64,000 bases of DNA. Source: DASTFY01 sp963813375 (GTDB lineage: Bacteria; Actinomycetota; Acidimicrobiia; Acidimicrobiales; Ilumatobacteraceae). The position numbers were made by a program, and so were the translations under genes. A model generated the notes under the pieces. It did not search any database, was not told where the DNA came from, and saw only the letters and a program-made list of their open reading frames with translations. Location of the stretch: contig CAWEYT010000021.1 of NCBI GenBank assembly GCA_963813375.1, forward strand, positions 1 to 64,000. Reading direction: 5' to 3'. Below are positions 45,993 to 55,995 of this stretch, in pieces. How positions within the stretch are numbered: the stretch's first letter is position 1; every line of letters starts with the position of its first letter.

Positions 45993-47230
45993 CTACCCGC
46001 CATCGTCGTGCGACGGCGGTTCACCCCAGGCGTCAGCGCGGAGGAAGCGGCTGACGGCGAAGAACCACAGGACCGAGAGGATCACGACGAGCGAGAGCGC
46101 GAACAGCAACGGAGCCGGTCGAGCCCAGCCGCTGCCCACGGCTGCGCCCGCCGCGACGACCATCGCCAGGTTCACGGGTCGATAGACGCTGACCAGTGGC
46201 TCCGCATCGGCGAGGGCCCGGGTGGTGGAGATCAGCGCGAGCAGGCCGACGGCCACGGCGCACGCCAGCAACCATGCCGTGTTCGATGGTGTGCGCGCGT
46301 CGTGGGCGTTTCTGATCAAGCTGACCATCGCCGCCCCGGCCGCCGTGATCGACAGCGTGATCGGCAGGTGGCTCAGCATCCAACTCGCGAGCGAGCGACT
46401 GTCGGGGCGAGGGGGACGGCGACCGACGAGGTCGAAGTAGATCCACCAGAAGCCGAACCCGATCACGAGGGCGGCCATCCCGGTGGTGATCGTCTTCAGG
46501 TCGTGCTCCGAGTCGGAGAGCCCGCCCACCACGCCGAACACCACCTCACCGAGGACGATGATGGTGAACAGCCCGAATCGCTCGATCAACGAGTGCGTCG
46601 GCCGCAAGCCACGGCTCAGGCCCACTGCCGGGTGCCCGAGGGCCAGCATGCCCCCGATCCAACCGACCACCACGCAGGTCCACACGACGAGTCGCGGCCC
46701 GTCGGGAAGGAAAGCGCTCGCGAAGACGACGGCCGCCGACAGGGCGATGCCGGTCACGTAGCGCCTCGTCGCCGCCAGGAACTCGGGATGGTCTCGGCGA
46801 TCCTCTCGGTGCACTCCGTACCACAACCACGTCAACAGCGCCTGGAACGTGGCGTATGCCGAGCGCGAAGCCGCGTCCACCGTCACCGGCGGCCTCCGCT
46901 GTGAAAGCCGCCAGGAGGACGAGGACTCCCATCTGTAGGAACACGACGGCGCGTGTCCGTCCGTCCTCGCGCCCGTGCAACTCGAGGTAGAGCGAGCCGT
47001 TGATCCAGCCGATCCAGATCAGAGCGAACACGACCGCGAACTCGGCGACGCCGCGAGGCGAGACGTGATCAGCGAGATGGTGGGCCGCCTGTGACACCAC
47101 GGCCACATAGACGAGGTCGTAGAACAGCTCGAGGAAGCTGACGGTCCGCCCCGCGATCGGCTCGCCATGTGGTCGCGGTGGGCGCCACAACCAGCGTCTG
47201 AAACGACCGGCGAGCCGTCTCCTCGGTCAC
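45993..47230 (-). CDS. Low temperature requirement A (LtrA)-like membrane protein (frameshifted)
   Basis: The N-terminal part reads WRPPRPHGEPIAGRTVSFLE LFYDLVYVAVVSQAAHHLAD, the LtrA signature (VSFLELFYDLxxV), followed by membrane segments. A shift near 46890 joins FLQMGVLVLLAAFTAEAA to VTVDAASRSAYATFQALLTW. Further: RPTHSLIERFGLFTIIVLGE VVFGVVGGL (ERFGLFTIIxLGE, conserved), FGFWWIYFDLVGRRPPRPDS and the last helices. About 400 residues and 10-12 helices. GTG 47230 plus a shift near 47200, or TTG 47190, are possible starts. Function unknown beyond membrane localisation; the Listeria homologue was linked to cold growth. Confidence 0.82.
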
Positions 47231-47301
47231 CGCGTCAACGTAGCCATCAGCGTTCCGACTCCCGGCTCGCCGAAGCAGCCCGCTCGATCAATCCGATCCG
47301 T

Positions 47302-50300
47302 CTAGTGGTCAGCCGGACGCGTGAACCCGGTGAGCTCCACCAATGCGGCCGCCGGGGCGCGTGGGCCGAGGAAGCCCTCAGCCAAGCCGTCCTCGTCGAT
47401 GCGCGCCACCATCTCGGCCAGGTAGGCATGGCTGGCTCGACGGGCGTCGTCGGCACGCGGGTCGTCGGCCGCGTCGAGCACCCGCACGCATGTCACGAAC
47501 ACCTGGGCCGGGTCGACGCCGCCCTCCACACCACGGACGTCGAGCCACGGCAGGAGCTCCTCGACCAGTGTCACGGCCTCGTCGAGGTGGCCCTGCGCCA
47601 GGGCGGCTGCGGCCAGGCCCGCGGTGCACTCGCGCTGCATGGTGTGCAGCTCGCTGATGGCCTTCTCGGCGCGGCGCGTGCCGCAACTCGTCGACGGCCC
47701 GTGCCGGCTGCCCGGCGGCCAGCAAGGTGAGCCCGTGGACCAAGCGCCCCCGCGCCACCACGATCGGCACGCCCGCCCGCTGCGCCAACCCGATTCCCTC
47801 CGTCACTTGCCGCTCCGCCTCGGCGTGGTGGCCCTCGCTGGCGTCGATCAGGGCGAGGGCGTAGAGGGAGTTGGCAGCCAGGTAGTCGTACCCGATCTCG
47901 TTGGCGACGGCCAGGGCCTGCGCCATCCGGGCCCGGACCTCCTCGAGCTCGCCCGAGAAGCGGGCGAGCTCGCCCAGCGCGCTGTGGGCGGTGCCGATGC
48001 CCTCTCTGTCCTCCAGCTCGGTGGACAGCCGCAAGCCGTCCTGCCCGAGCCGTCGGGCCAGCCCGAGCCGACCCTGTTCGGTGGCGATGGCGCTCAGGTT
48101 GCCGACCGTGATCGACTCCTTGTACTTGTGGCCCGACCGCACGAAGATCTCCCGCGCTCGGGTGAGCGCGTCGGCTGACTCGTCGAAGCGGCCCTGGTTG
48201 TAGAGCACCGTGCCGAGCTGCCCGAGGGTGCTGCCCTCGCCTTCCACATCGTGGTCGAGCCGGCGGAGCTCGAGTGCTTCGTGCAAGAGCTGCTCGGCCT
48301 CAGCCAGGCGGCTCTGGTTGTTGGCCACGATCGCCAGGTAGCGCAGCGTCTCCGCCTCGGCGCTGCGCAGGCCCGCCCGGCGAGCGAGGGCCAGCGCCCG
48401 CTCGAGCGTGCTGCGGGCCTCGTCATGCTCGTACGCCCACGTCAGACCCTTGCCCCACCACAGCACGGTGTTGGCCTCCATGTCGAGCAGCCCGGCCGCC
48501 TTGGCCGTTGCCGCCCCCTCACTGGCGAACACGCTCTGGGCCGCGTAGTCGCTGTGCAGGAACGACCACCGCGCCCGGGCGACGAGCAGCTGCGCCTTCC
48601 GGCGGGGGTCGTCGAGCTCGGTCAGCTCGACGGCCATGGCGTCGAGGTCGGCCTCTTGCGCGGGCCGGTCTCCGAGCCGGTCGAGCACGCTCTCGCGCTC
48701 GGCGAGCACGTCGAACCGCAGGCCCTGGTCACCGGCCGCGGTGGCCAGCGCCTTGCCCAGCAGCGTCAGGGCGTCAGTGTTGGCGAACACCTTGGCCGCG
48801 TGACGCCCGGCCCTCAGGTACCAGGCGGCCGCCGCAGCGTCCTCGCCCGCCTGCTCGTGGTGCCCGGCGATCAGGCCGGCGTACTCGTCGGCCCGTCCGC
48901 TGCGCAGGGTGGCATCCGCCAACCAGCGGGCGATGCTGAGCGTGGTCGCGCTGGCGTCGTGTTCGCAGCACGCTCTCGTAGGCCACGTCCCGCACCAGCG
49001 CGTGCTTGAACACGCACTCGCCGGCGCCCACGAAGCTCGACTGCTCTCGGCGGTACACCACCTCTCTTGCTCGCAGGCCGTCCAGGGCGACTTGCGTGGT
49101 CTCCGGGCTGAGGCCGGCCGCCGCCGAGACGGCGCCGTCCCAGAACACCCGCCCGACCACCGAGGCCCGCTGCACCGCGTTGCGCTCCACCGGGCTGAGG
49201 GCGTCGAGTCTGGCCTGCAGCACTCCCTTGAGCGTGGGTGGCACGCGCAGGCCGGCCAGGCCGGCCTCGTCCACGTGCCACCGATCACCCGTGCGGATCA
49301 AGCCCTGCTCCACGAGCCACTTCACCAGCTCCTCGGTGTAGAAGGGGTTCCCCTCGGCCGTGGCCACCACGAAGTCGGCCACCGCCGCCGGCACGTCGTC
49401 GGCCCGCTGCAGGATCTCCTGCAACAGCAAGAGGCTCCGCCGCCGTGACAACGGCTCCAGCGATCAGGCGGGCGTGGTGGGCCAACCCCTCGCCCCAGTG
49501 CGGCCGGGCCTCGAGCAGTGCCGGCCTGGCCGTGGCCACCACCATCACGGGCGCCTCCCCGAGGCGCTGTGCCGCTCGCTCCAGCCAGTCCAGGCTGGCC
49601 TCGTCGGCCCAGTGCAGGTCCTCGAGCTCGAGCACCAGTGGGGCCTGTTCGGTGAGCGTGGCGAGGAACGCTTCGAGCGCCGCCGCCCCGATCTCGCTCA
49701 AGCCCCGTGGATCGTTGCGCATCCCGGCTACGGCGGCATGGTCGTCGCCGATCTCGAACCCGAGCCACGCGGCAGCGATGAGCGCATGGTCGGTGACCTC
49801 GTGGTTGCCGGTCCGCATGCCGGCGAGCCACTTGTCCGCCACCGACGCCGGCGGGTCGCTGTCGCTGATCTCGAAGCGGTTGGCGAACAGCTCCCGCAGC
49901 ACGTGGTAGGGCACGATCGCGTTGGCCGCCGACGCCCTGGCCCGCAGCACCCACACCCCAGAGGGCAGTCCGGCCAGCCAGTGGTCGAGCTCGAACAGCA
50001 GGCGCGACTTGCCCACGCCGGCGTCGCCCACCACCGTGACCGTCCGCCACACCTGCTCCTCCACCACCTCGGTGAACCAGTCCTGCAGGCGCCGCAGCTC
50101 GAGGGCCCGACCGACTGTGCGGGTGGCCACTCCCTCCACCCCGTGGCGTTCCGGCCAGAACGAGCGGGAGCCCTCGGCCAGCACGAGGAACGCGTCGACC
50201 GGCGCGTCGATCCCCTTGAGGTGCAGCCCGGCGCGCCGCTCCAGCGCGAAGCGGCCCACGACGTGGCGGCACGTGTCGGCCGAGATGAGCACCCCGCCGG

Positions 50301-50877
50301 GCGGTGCCGCGGCCTGCAGGCGAGCCGCCCGGTTGACGGCCTCACCCACCACGACGAAGTCGGTTCCCGGCCGCTCGTCGAGCGTGCTCACCACCACCTC
50401 TCCGGTGTCGACGCCCACCCGCATCGACAGCGTCAGCCCGTACTGGTCCTCGAGCTCGCCGTTCAGCGCGGCGAGCTCGCCGGTCATGGACACCGCGGCG
50501 CGCACGGCCCGCTCGGGGTCGTCCTCCTGAGCCTGGTACAGCCCGAACACGGCCATCACGGCATCACCGATGAACTTCTCCACCACCCCGCCCTGCGCCT
50601 CGATGACCGTGTACCACCGCTGGAAGTACCGGTTGACGATCGCCCGCACGTCCTCGGCGTCGAGCGTCTGGGACAGCACCGTGAAGTCCACGAGGTCGGA
50701 GAACACGACCGTGACCAGCTTGCGCTGCTCGCCCCCAGCGCGCAGGATCATCTGCGCCCGCCGATCCCTCAGCGGGCCGAGGGCCGCCTCCACCACGGCG
50801 TCGCCCAGCGTGGCTCGCTGCGCTTCGAGTGCCGCGATGGCGGCGTCGAGAACAGCAGGGTCGTCCACCGCCGGCAC
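47302..50877 (-). CDS. Class III nucleotidyl cyclase-ATPase-TPR signalling protein (three frameshifts)
   Basis: About 1190 residues. The cyclase domain has both metal Asp (VTVVFSDLVDFTVLS and VEKFIGDAVMAVFGLYQAQE, with Lys and Asp of the substrate pocket) and the transition-state Asn/Arg (VVGEAVNRAARLQAA), so it is predicted active. An AAA/STAND ATPase follows: Walker A GDAGVGKSRLL, Walker B PLVLELEDLHWADEASLDWL. Then a long TPR region (ALRRLDHDVEGEGSTLGQLG, NQGRFDESADALTRAREI). Shifts near 49450, 48955 and 47680; the C-terminus ends AALVELTGFTRPADH. A cytoplasmic cAMP or cGMP generator gated by the ATPase; the signal is unknown. Divergent from a DUF2306 gene. Confidence 0.85.
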
Positions 50878-51055
50878 CCTAGGCGTGGGACCCTACGGGG
50901 CTCGTCTTGCACAGCGACGCCGACCGGGAGAGGTTGAGCGTCGCCATGCACTGGTGCTGGTTCCACGTATTGACCATGCGTGTGAGGTGCTCTCGTCGCC
51001 GGGGGCCGGCAAGGTCGTCATCGCGATGGAGGGATAGCTTCGCCGGGGTGATCCC

Positions 51056-51541
51056 ATGATCGCTCTGGACGGGGAACAGGCCTTGGCCACCGGGCACCTT
51101 CTTGCCGCGGTCTCGGCGCTGCTTGTCGGTGCGGCTGTTCTTCTGTTGCCGAAAGGCACCCATACCCACCGAGTGATCGGAGCCGTCTATGTCCTTTCGC
51201 TTGTTCTGGTGAATGTGGCGGCGCTGTCGTTGCATCGGGAGAGCACGTTTGGCGTCTTCCATGCGCTGGCCGTCGCCAGCCTGGTCACGATCGCTGGCGG
51301 GCTTGCGCCCCTGGTGCTCGGCAAACGATCGCTGCCGGTCCTCGTCACCCATGCGTACTGCATGACGTGGTCGTACGCCGGTTTGGTCGCGGCGGGATGC
51401 GGCCAACTCGCTGTGGCTGTTGGTCACGGTGATGGGACGTGGGTTGTGCCGGTGGTGATCGGCACGGTGTTGTCGATCAGCGGCGTCGTCATCTTCGGGA
51501 GAGTTCCGTCAACTCTCGATCACATGCTCGCTGAACGATGA
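51056..51541 (+). CDS. DUF2306 membrane protein
   Basis: 161 residues from ATG 51056, four hydrophobic helices (HLLAAVSALLVGAAVLLLPK, VIGAVYVLSLVLVNVAALSL, LVTIAGGLAPLVLG, VVPVVIGTVLSISGVVIFG) with the family's polar motif KGTHTHRVIGAVYV (HRxxG) after helix 1 and SYAGLVAAGCGQL. Intact. Function unknown; inner membrane. Divergent from the cyclase gene. Confidence 0.8.
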   Translation: MIALDGEQALATGHLLAAVSALLVGAAVLLLPKGTHTHRVIGAVYVLSLVLVNVAALSLHRESTFGVFHALAVASLVTIAGGLAPLVLGKRSLPVLVTHAYCMTWSYAGLVAAGCGQLAVAVGHGDGTWVVPVVIGTVLSISGVVIFGRVPSTLDHMLAER

Positions 51542-51571
51542 CCGGACACATCCCATCCTGACCGTCACCTC

Positions 51572-51593
51572 GTGCCCCCCAGTTCGGGGCCAC
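51572..51593. terminator. Hairpin between convergent genes
   Basis: GTGCCCCCCAGTTCGGGGCCAC folds into a stem of GTG/CAC plus CCCC/GGGG with one mismatch and a short loop. It lies between the DUF2306 stop and the end of the convergent repeat-protein gene, where a bidirectional terminator is expected. No T-run is present. Confidence 0.45.
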
Positions 51594-51615
51594 GTCGGTG
51601 TAGGCGTCGATCCCG

Positions 51616-52882
51616 TTATGGTCGGTGCGGAAGGCTGTAGTCGCCGCTGCGGCTCACGGATGGCGCCGAGTGGTTCCCTCCGGCCGGGCAACGGGAGCTG
51701 GTGACCTGGGGCCCGAAGTACAGACCCTGGCACTTGTCGCACCAACGCCACTCGGATTGCCGGCTCGCATCGGCCGGCACGTTGTGCGGAAGGCTGTAGT
51801 TGCCGCTCACGGATGGCGCCGAGTGGTTCCCTCCGGCCGGGCAACGGGAGTTCGTGACCTGGGGCCCGAAGTACAGACCCTGGCACTTGTCGCACCAACG
51901 CCACTCGGATTGCCGGCTCGCGTCGGCCGGTGCGTTGTGCGGAAGGCTGTAGTTGCCGCTGCCGCTCTGAGCGTGCGCGCTGTGCGTACCGCCGCTCGGG
52001 CAGCTGGAAGCCGCGACGCTCGGCCCGAAGAAGATCCCCTGGCACTTGTCGCACCAGCGCCAGTTGTCCTGAACGGGAACCGCACCGGCGCCGCCGCTGC
52101 CCAGCCGTTCGACCTGGACGAAGATGGAGTAGACGGCACGGAGTTGGGGATCATCGACATACCTCAGCTCGATGACCCCGGTGCCGAGGCCCTGAAGGTT
52201 GTTGGAGCTCAGGAACTCAGCCGTGTCGCTGTTCAACGCCAACGTGACCGGGTTGAAGATGAACCCGTCCACGTTCGCTGGATCCCGACGTGCGCCGATC
52301 GGGCGACGCCTCGGCTCGCCGAACGGCGACCACAACCCGGTCAACGAGCCGATCGTCTGGATCCCGAGCGACACGGCATCGAAGATCGGCTTGGAGACGG
52401 GCCAGATGCCACCAAAGACCTCCTTGGCGCGCTGGCCGTACTCCGCGTCGACGCCGACCTGCCACGCCAACCAGTCGTTCCAGAAGCCGGTCACCGGGAT
52501 CCCACTCCCAGATCGTCGGGGTCAGCAGGACCATCGGTTTGCCGGGTGAGAGATCGCCTTCCCAGATGGTGTACGGGGGAACTCGAAAGCCGCTCAAGGG
52601 CCCTGTCCGCAGCCAAGGCTGCAATGAGGGGAACTTGTCGCCGCTCACGATGCCACCGCCGCTGGATGCGGTCCCGGCCCGCACACGATTCGGGAACGAC
52701 GAAGTGTCGCCGAAGACCTCGCTCTCGCTGTCGAACTGCTGCAGCACCGTGCCGTTCGCGTCCGCCACCCGGGTGTTGACGTCGAGGAAGACCTCGTCGT
52801 GCTGCCCGTCCCGATTGAGGGCGTCGTCCCAGCTCTCGTTCCTGCACCAGAACCCGTTGATCGTTGCCCTGTACGTCACCAT
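51616..52882 (-). CDS. Hypothetical protein with three C-terminal CxxC repeats (one frameshift)
   Basis: ATG 52882 opens VTYRATINGFWCRNESWDDA. About 420 residues. The N-terminal 260 residues (IWEWDPG, then after a shift near 52500 FWNDWLAWQVGVDAEYGQRA KEVFGGIWPVSKPIFDAV) match nothing I know but are globular. The C-terminus holds three copies of a 50-residue unit: W-CDKCQG-(I/L)-(F/Y)-FGP, then CP-(S/A)-GG-(T/N)-HSA and an SGxYSLPH tail (for instance WRWCDKCQGLYFGPQVT). Three Cys and a His per unit could form a zinc knuckle. Similar units occur at the ends of actinobacterial secreted or lectin-like proteins. No signal peptide is seen. Likely a binding or structural module. Confidence 0.75.
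51660..52080 (-). repeat. Tandem ~153-base coding repeat
   Basis: The three CxxC units are tandem at the DNA level. The first two on the + coordinate (from 51661 and 51814) are nearly identical over about 140 bases, a 153-base period; the third (to about 52075) has diverged. The close identity of two copies suggests recent duplication or gene conversion. Confidence 0.75.
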
Positions 52883-53040
52883 GATGACTCTCCAGTCGTC
52901 GTCGTCGAAATGCGAACGTGAGCCGCTGCAGGCTTCTCGGCGCCACAGCGGGGTTTCGGCACGGAGAAGAGGGCGTCAGAACTGCACGTGACGAACTCCC
53001 TCGACCGCGGAGTGCAGCATGCGCTGCATGCCGGTCCAGC

Positions 53041-54993
53041 GGATGAGGGAACGATGAGACCTCGGTGAGACCTCGGATCAGGAGAGCTGTGCGTACCAGT
53101 CGCGGCCGGAGCCGATACCCGCTGCCCCGTACCGCTTCCACGGCGTGTGCGTCGGGTCCGAGCTTGACCCGCAACGATCGAACGACGGCGTCGACGACGT
53201 TGCTCCCGCCCGCGAACTCCGTTCCCCAGACGTCGCGGATCAGCTCGTAGCGCGTGACCGTCTTGCCATCGCGCTCGTGGAGGCGTGTGAACAGGCCGAA
53301 CTCGAGCGGAGTGAGGCAGACCCGCGTCCCGTGCAGGACCAGCTCACGAGCTTCGGCATCGATCGTGGGCTCGCTCTGGACGCCCAGCTCGGCGGCGATG
53401 AGGCCGGCCAGCCATCCGTCGACGGAGCCGGCGCCGAAGTCGAGCACGACCGACGTGTAGACGCTGCCATCGAGCAGGACGGCACTACCGTCGAACGGAC
53501 GGAAGCCGAGCTGTTCGACGACCGGCCAGAAGCTGGGGACGTCCTGCACGACCACGTACATCCGGCGAAGCGCCGGCCGCAGCTCCATGTAGGTCCGTTT
53601 GGCATCGAGCCACGAGACCGCCTGCGTCGCGCCGGGCGCCTCCCCATGCTCGGCATCGAGCCATCGGCGCAGACCGAGGGCCACCTCGCCCGGTGCCAAC
53701 GGATGGTCCCGGAGGTGGTGAGCCCACGACCCGACCACGGGGTCTTGGACGAGCGGCGGACGGATCATCCCACCGTGGAGCAACACCGAGAACCCGACCG
53801 TCACGCCGTCGCGGTCACGCATCACGGAATACGTCTCCGGTGCCGCGGCCAACCAGCGCTCCAGAGCAGCGGCTGCTTCGATGCCTTCGTGCCGTCGCAC
53901 GATCGTGCTGATCGCCGGCGCGTCGCTGGCGCGCGCCGGTTCGACCGCCAGCGGCTGGGCATCGCTCGGGAAGAACGCCTCCCGGACTACTGGGTTGTCG
54001 ATGAGGTACAGGAGGTCGGCGGTGTATCGCCAGAACTCCGCCGGCGCCGCTTCACTCATCTCGGCCTTCAGCTCACGCCACGCGGCCCGTCGGTAGCCGC
54101 GATAGAGCGTGGGGTTCGCACCCCGCAGGAAGCCGCGCGATGGAGTCACGGACCGCCTCGTGGACCACGAGGCCGTCGCGTCCGGTGTTGACGAACGGAA
54201 GCTCGAGCAGTCGGCGAAGGGCAGTCGCGCCGTCAGCTTCGAGCATCGCGCCGAGGATCGGCTCGGTCGCACGACGAACGACCGAGGCGGCCTCGAGTGC
54301 CCGTCGCGTGAGCGGATCGTCGACATCCTCGAAGTAGAGGCGTGACAGCTCCTCGACGACGCGCGTCATCGCCGCCTCCTCGAGACCGAGCGCCGGTTGC
54401 TCGGAGACTCCCGCTGAAGCGAGGGTGAGCGCGAGCGGATGTCCGCGTGCGATTCGGTTCAGGCGCGGCGCCTCGGAACCCTTCACGCCGCGCCGCTCGA
54501 GCAACAGGCAGGCGTCGGCCTCGCTGAGCGGCCCGAGCGTCACGCTGCGGAATCCGCTGAGCGCGAACCAACCGGCGACTGGTCGCTCGCGGCCGGCGAG
54601 GATGACGCCGACGTGCGATGCCAACGACGGCACGAGCACCGTCCTCAACCACGCGTCCATCAGCCTGAACACTTCGTAGTGGTCGAGCGCGAGTATCACC
54701 GGTCGCGCGAGTGCTCGCAGATGATCGACGAGTGCGCTCACCTCGGTGAAGCCTCCGGCGGCCCGGAGGAAGCCGCGTTCGGTCGGCTCGACCGTGCGGC
54801 AGTCGAGCGCACGAACAGTGCTACCGGCTGCTCTGGCGTCCCCGAGGAAGGTCGCGAGAAGCGTGGACTTGCCCACGCCGGCGATCCCGTGCAGGTAGAA
54901 GACCTCGCCGGCGCGCACCTGTTCGGCCAGGACGGACAACTCCGCCTCTCGCCCGACGAACCAGCCGCGCTGCTTGGCGGGAGCGACGCTCAC
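53041..54993 (-). CDS. STAND ATPase-GNAT-winged helix regulator (frameshift, uncertain end)
   Basis: GTG 54993. Residues 1-300 are a STAND ATPase: WFVGREAELSVLAEQVR, YLHGIAGVGKSTLLATFLGD (Walker A), ARPVILALDHYEVFRLMDAW (Walker B-like). A shift near 54120 (extra C) joins DSIAR to FLRGANPTLYRGYRRAA. A GNAT-like domain follows (RDRDGVTVGFSVLLHGGMIR, FWPVVEQLGFRPFDGSAVLL). The last 100 residues are an OmpR-type winged helix: LVLHGTRVCLTPLEFGLFTR LHERDGKTVTRYELIRDVWG, VVRSLRVKLGPDAHAVEAVR GSGYRL. The frame stays open to 52491, inside the next gene, so the real stop was probably lost to a shift near 53080. Likely a DNA-binding regulator; divergent from plsC. Confidence 0.8.
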
Positions 54994-55184
54994 CGTGTCG
55001 GCTCGGTGCGAATGCGCTCTGCGCAGCTTCGGCGGGTGGCGGCCGCGAGCGTGAAGCGACCGCGGTCGTGCGGGCTCTCGCTGGCCATCCGACCCTCCGA
55101 TTCATGCAGAGGCTGCTCCAGTCAAACCCAGCTCGACAGCGGGCGCAATGAGTTTGTGATCGTCGAGTGCGTAGTGTCGGGCTG

Positions 55185-55949
55185 ATGGGCGGCAACCTGC
55201 GCGTCACGCTGTGGTCGCTCTGTTCGTGGGCGGTGCTCGGCATCTGCGTGGCGATCTGGCTGCCGATGATGGCCACCGTCTGGCTGGTCACCGCGCCGTT
55301 CGACAAGGGGCGGTACTGGACCGGGTTCCTGTTCCGAAAGCTGGCCGTCGTCCACCAGCGACTCACGCCGCTCTGGCATTTCCGGGTGACGGGGAAGCTC
55401 CCCGATGATCCGCGCCGGCCCTATGTGGTCGTCTCCAACCACGAATCGTTCGTCGACATCCTTCTGATCTCCCACCTGCCGTGGGAGATGAAGTGGCTCA
55501 GCAAGGTGGAGATGTTCAAGATCCCCGTCGTCGGCTGGCTCATGCGCTTGGCCGGCGACGTGCCGGTCACCCGCGGCACGGCCGACAGCGCGGTCGAAGC
55601 GCTGCGCCAGTGCCGCGACCGGCTGGACAAGCGGGTCTCGGTGATGGTCTTCCCCGAGGGGACACGCTCCACGACGGGCGAGTTGCTGCCGTTCAAGGAC
55701 GGGGCGTTCAGGCTGGCCATCGAGGCGGGGACGCCCGTCCTGCCCCTGGCCGTCACCGGGACGGCCTCCGCGCTGCGCAAGCACAGCTGGCGCCTCGGGG
55801 ACAGCACCGCCGAGGTGCGCGTGCTCGAGCCGATCTCCACGGTCGGGCTCACCCTGGCCGACGTGGCCATGCTGAGGGAGCAAGCCCGCGACCGCATCGG
55901 CGCGGGGCTGAAGGAGCTCCGCGACGAAGCCGCCTGCTCACACCAGTAG
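55185..55949 (+). CDS. plsC: 1-acyl-sn-glycerol-3-phosphate acyltransferase-like
   Basis: 254 residues from ATG 55185, intact. An N-terminal membrane helix (LCSWAVLGICVAIWLPMMAT VWLV) precedes the acyltransferase motifs: motif I VVVSNHESFVDILLISHLPW (NHxxxxD), motif II-like GDVPVTRGTADSAVEALRQC, motif III VSVMVFPEGTRSTTGELLPF (FPEGTRS) and motif IV VLPLAVTGTASAL. It transfers acyl groups from acyl-CoA to lysophosphatidate at the membrane in phospholipid synthesis. A GTG at 55167 in the same frame is an alternative start. The response-regulator fusion gene follows after 46 bases on the same strand. Confidence 0.88.
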   Translation: MGGNLRVTLWSLCSWAVLGICVAIWLPMMATVWLVTAPFDKGRYWTGFLFRKLAVVHQRLTPLWHFRVTGKLPDDPRRPYVVVSNHESFVDILLISHLPWEMKWLSKVEMFKIPVVGWLMRLAGDVPVTRGTADSAVEALRQCRDRLDKRVSVMVFPEGTRSTTGELLPFKDGAFRLAIEAGTPVLPLAVTGTASALRKHSWRLGDSTAEVRVLEPISTVGLTLADVAMLREQARDRIGAGLKELRDEAACSHQ

Positions 55950-55995
55950 GGCCCGCTGGCTGCGCGATCGGGTTGGCGGCATACAGTGCTCCGCC

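Noticed and set aside
47378..49288. 636-residue minus ORF as a separate gene
   Set aside because: It is the middle and TPR part of the cyclase-ATPase protein, separated only by frame changes.
52491..53040. C-terminal extension of the STAND-winged helix protein
   Set aside because: Open frame overlaps the start of the next gene on the same strand and has low-complexity sequence; likely a lost stop.
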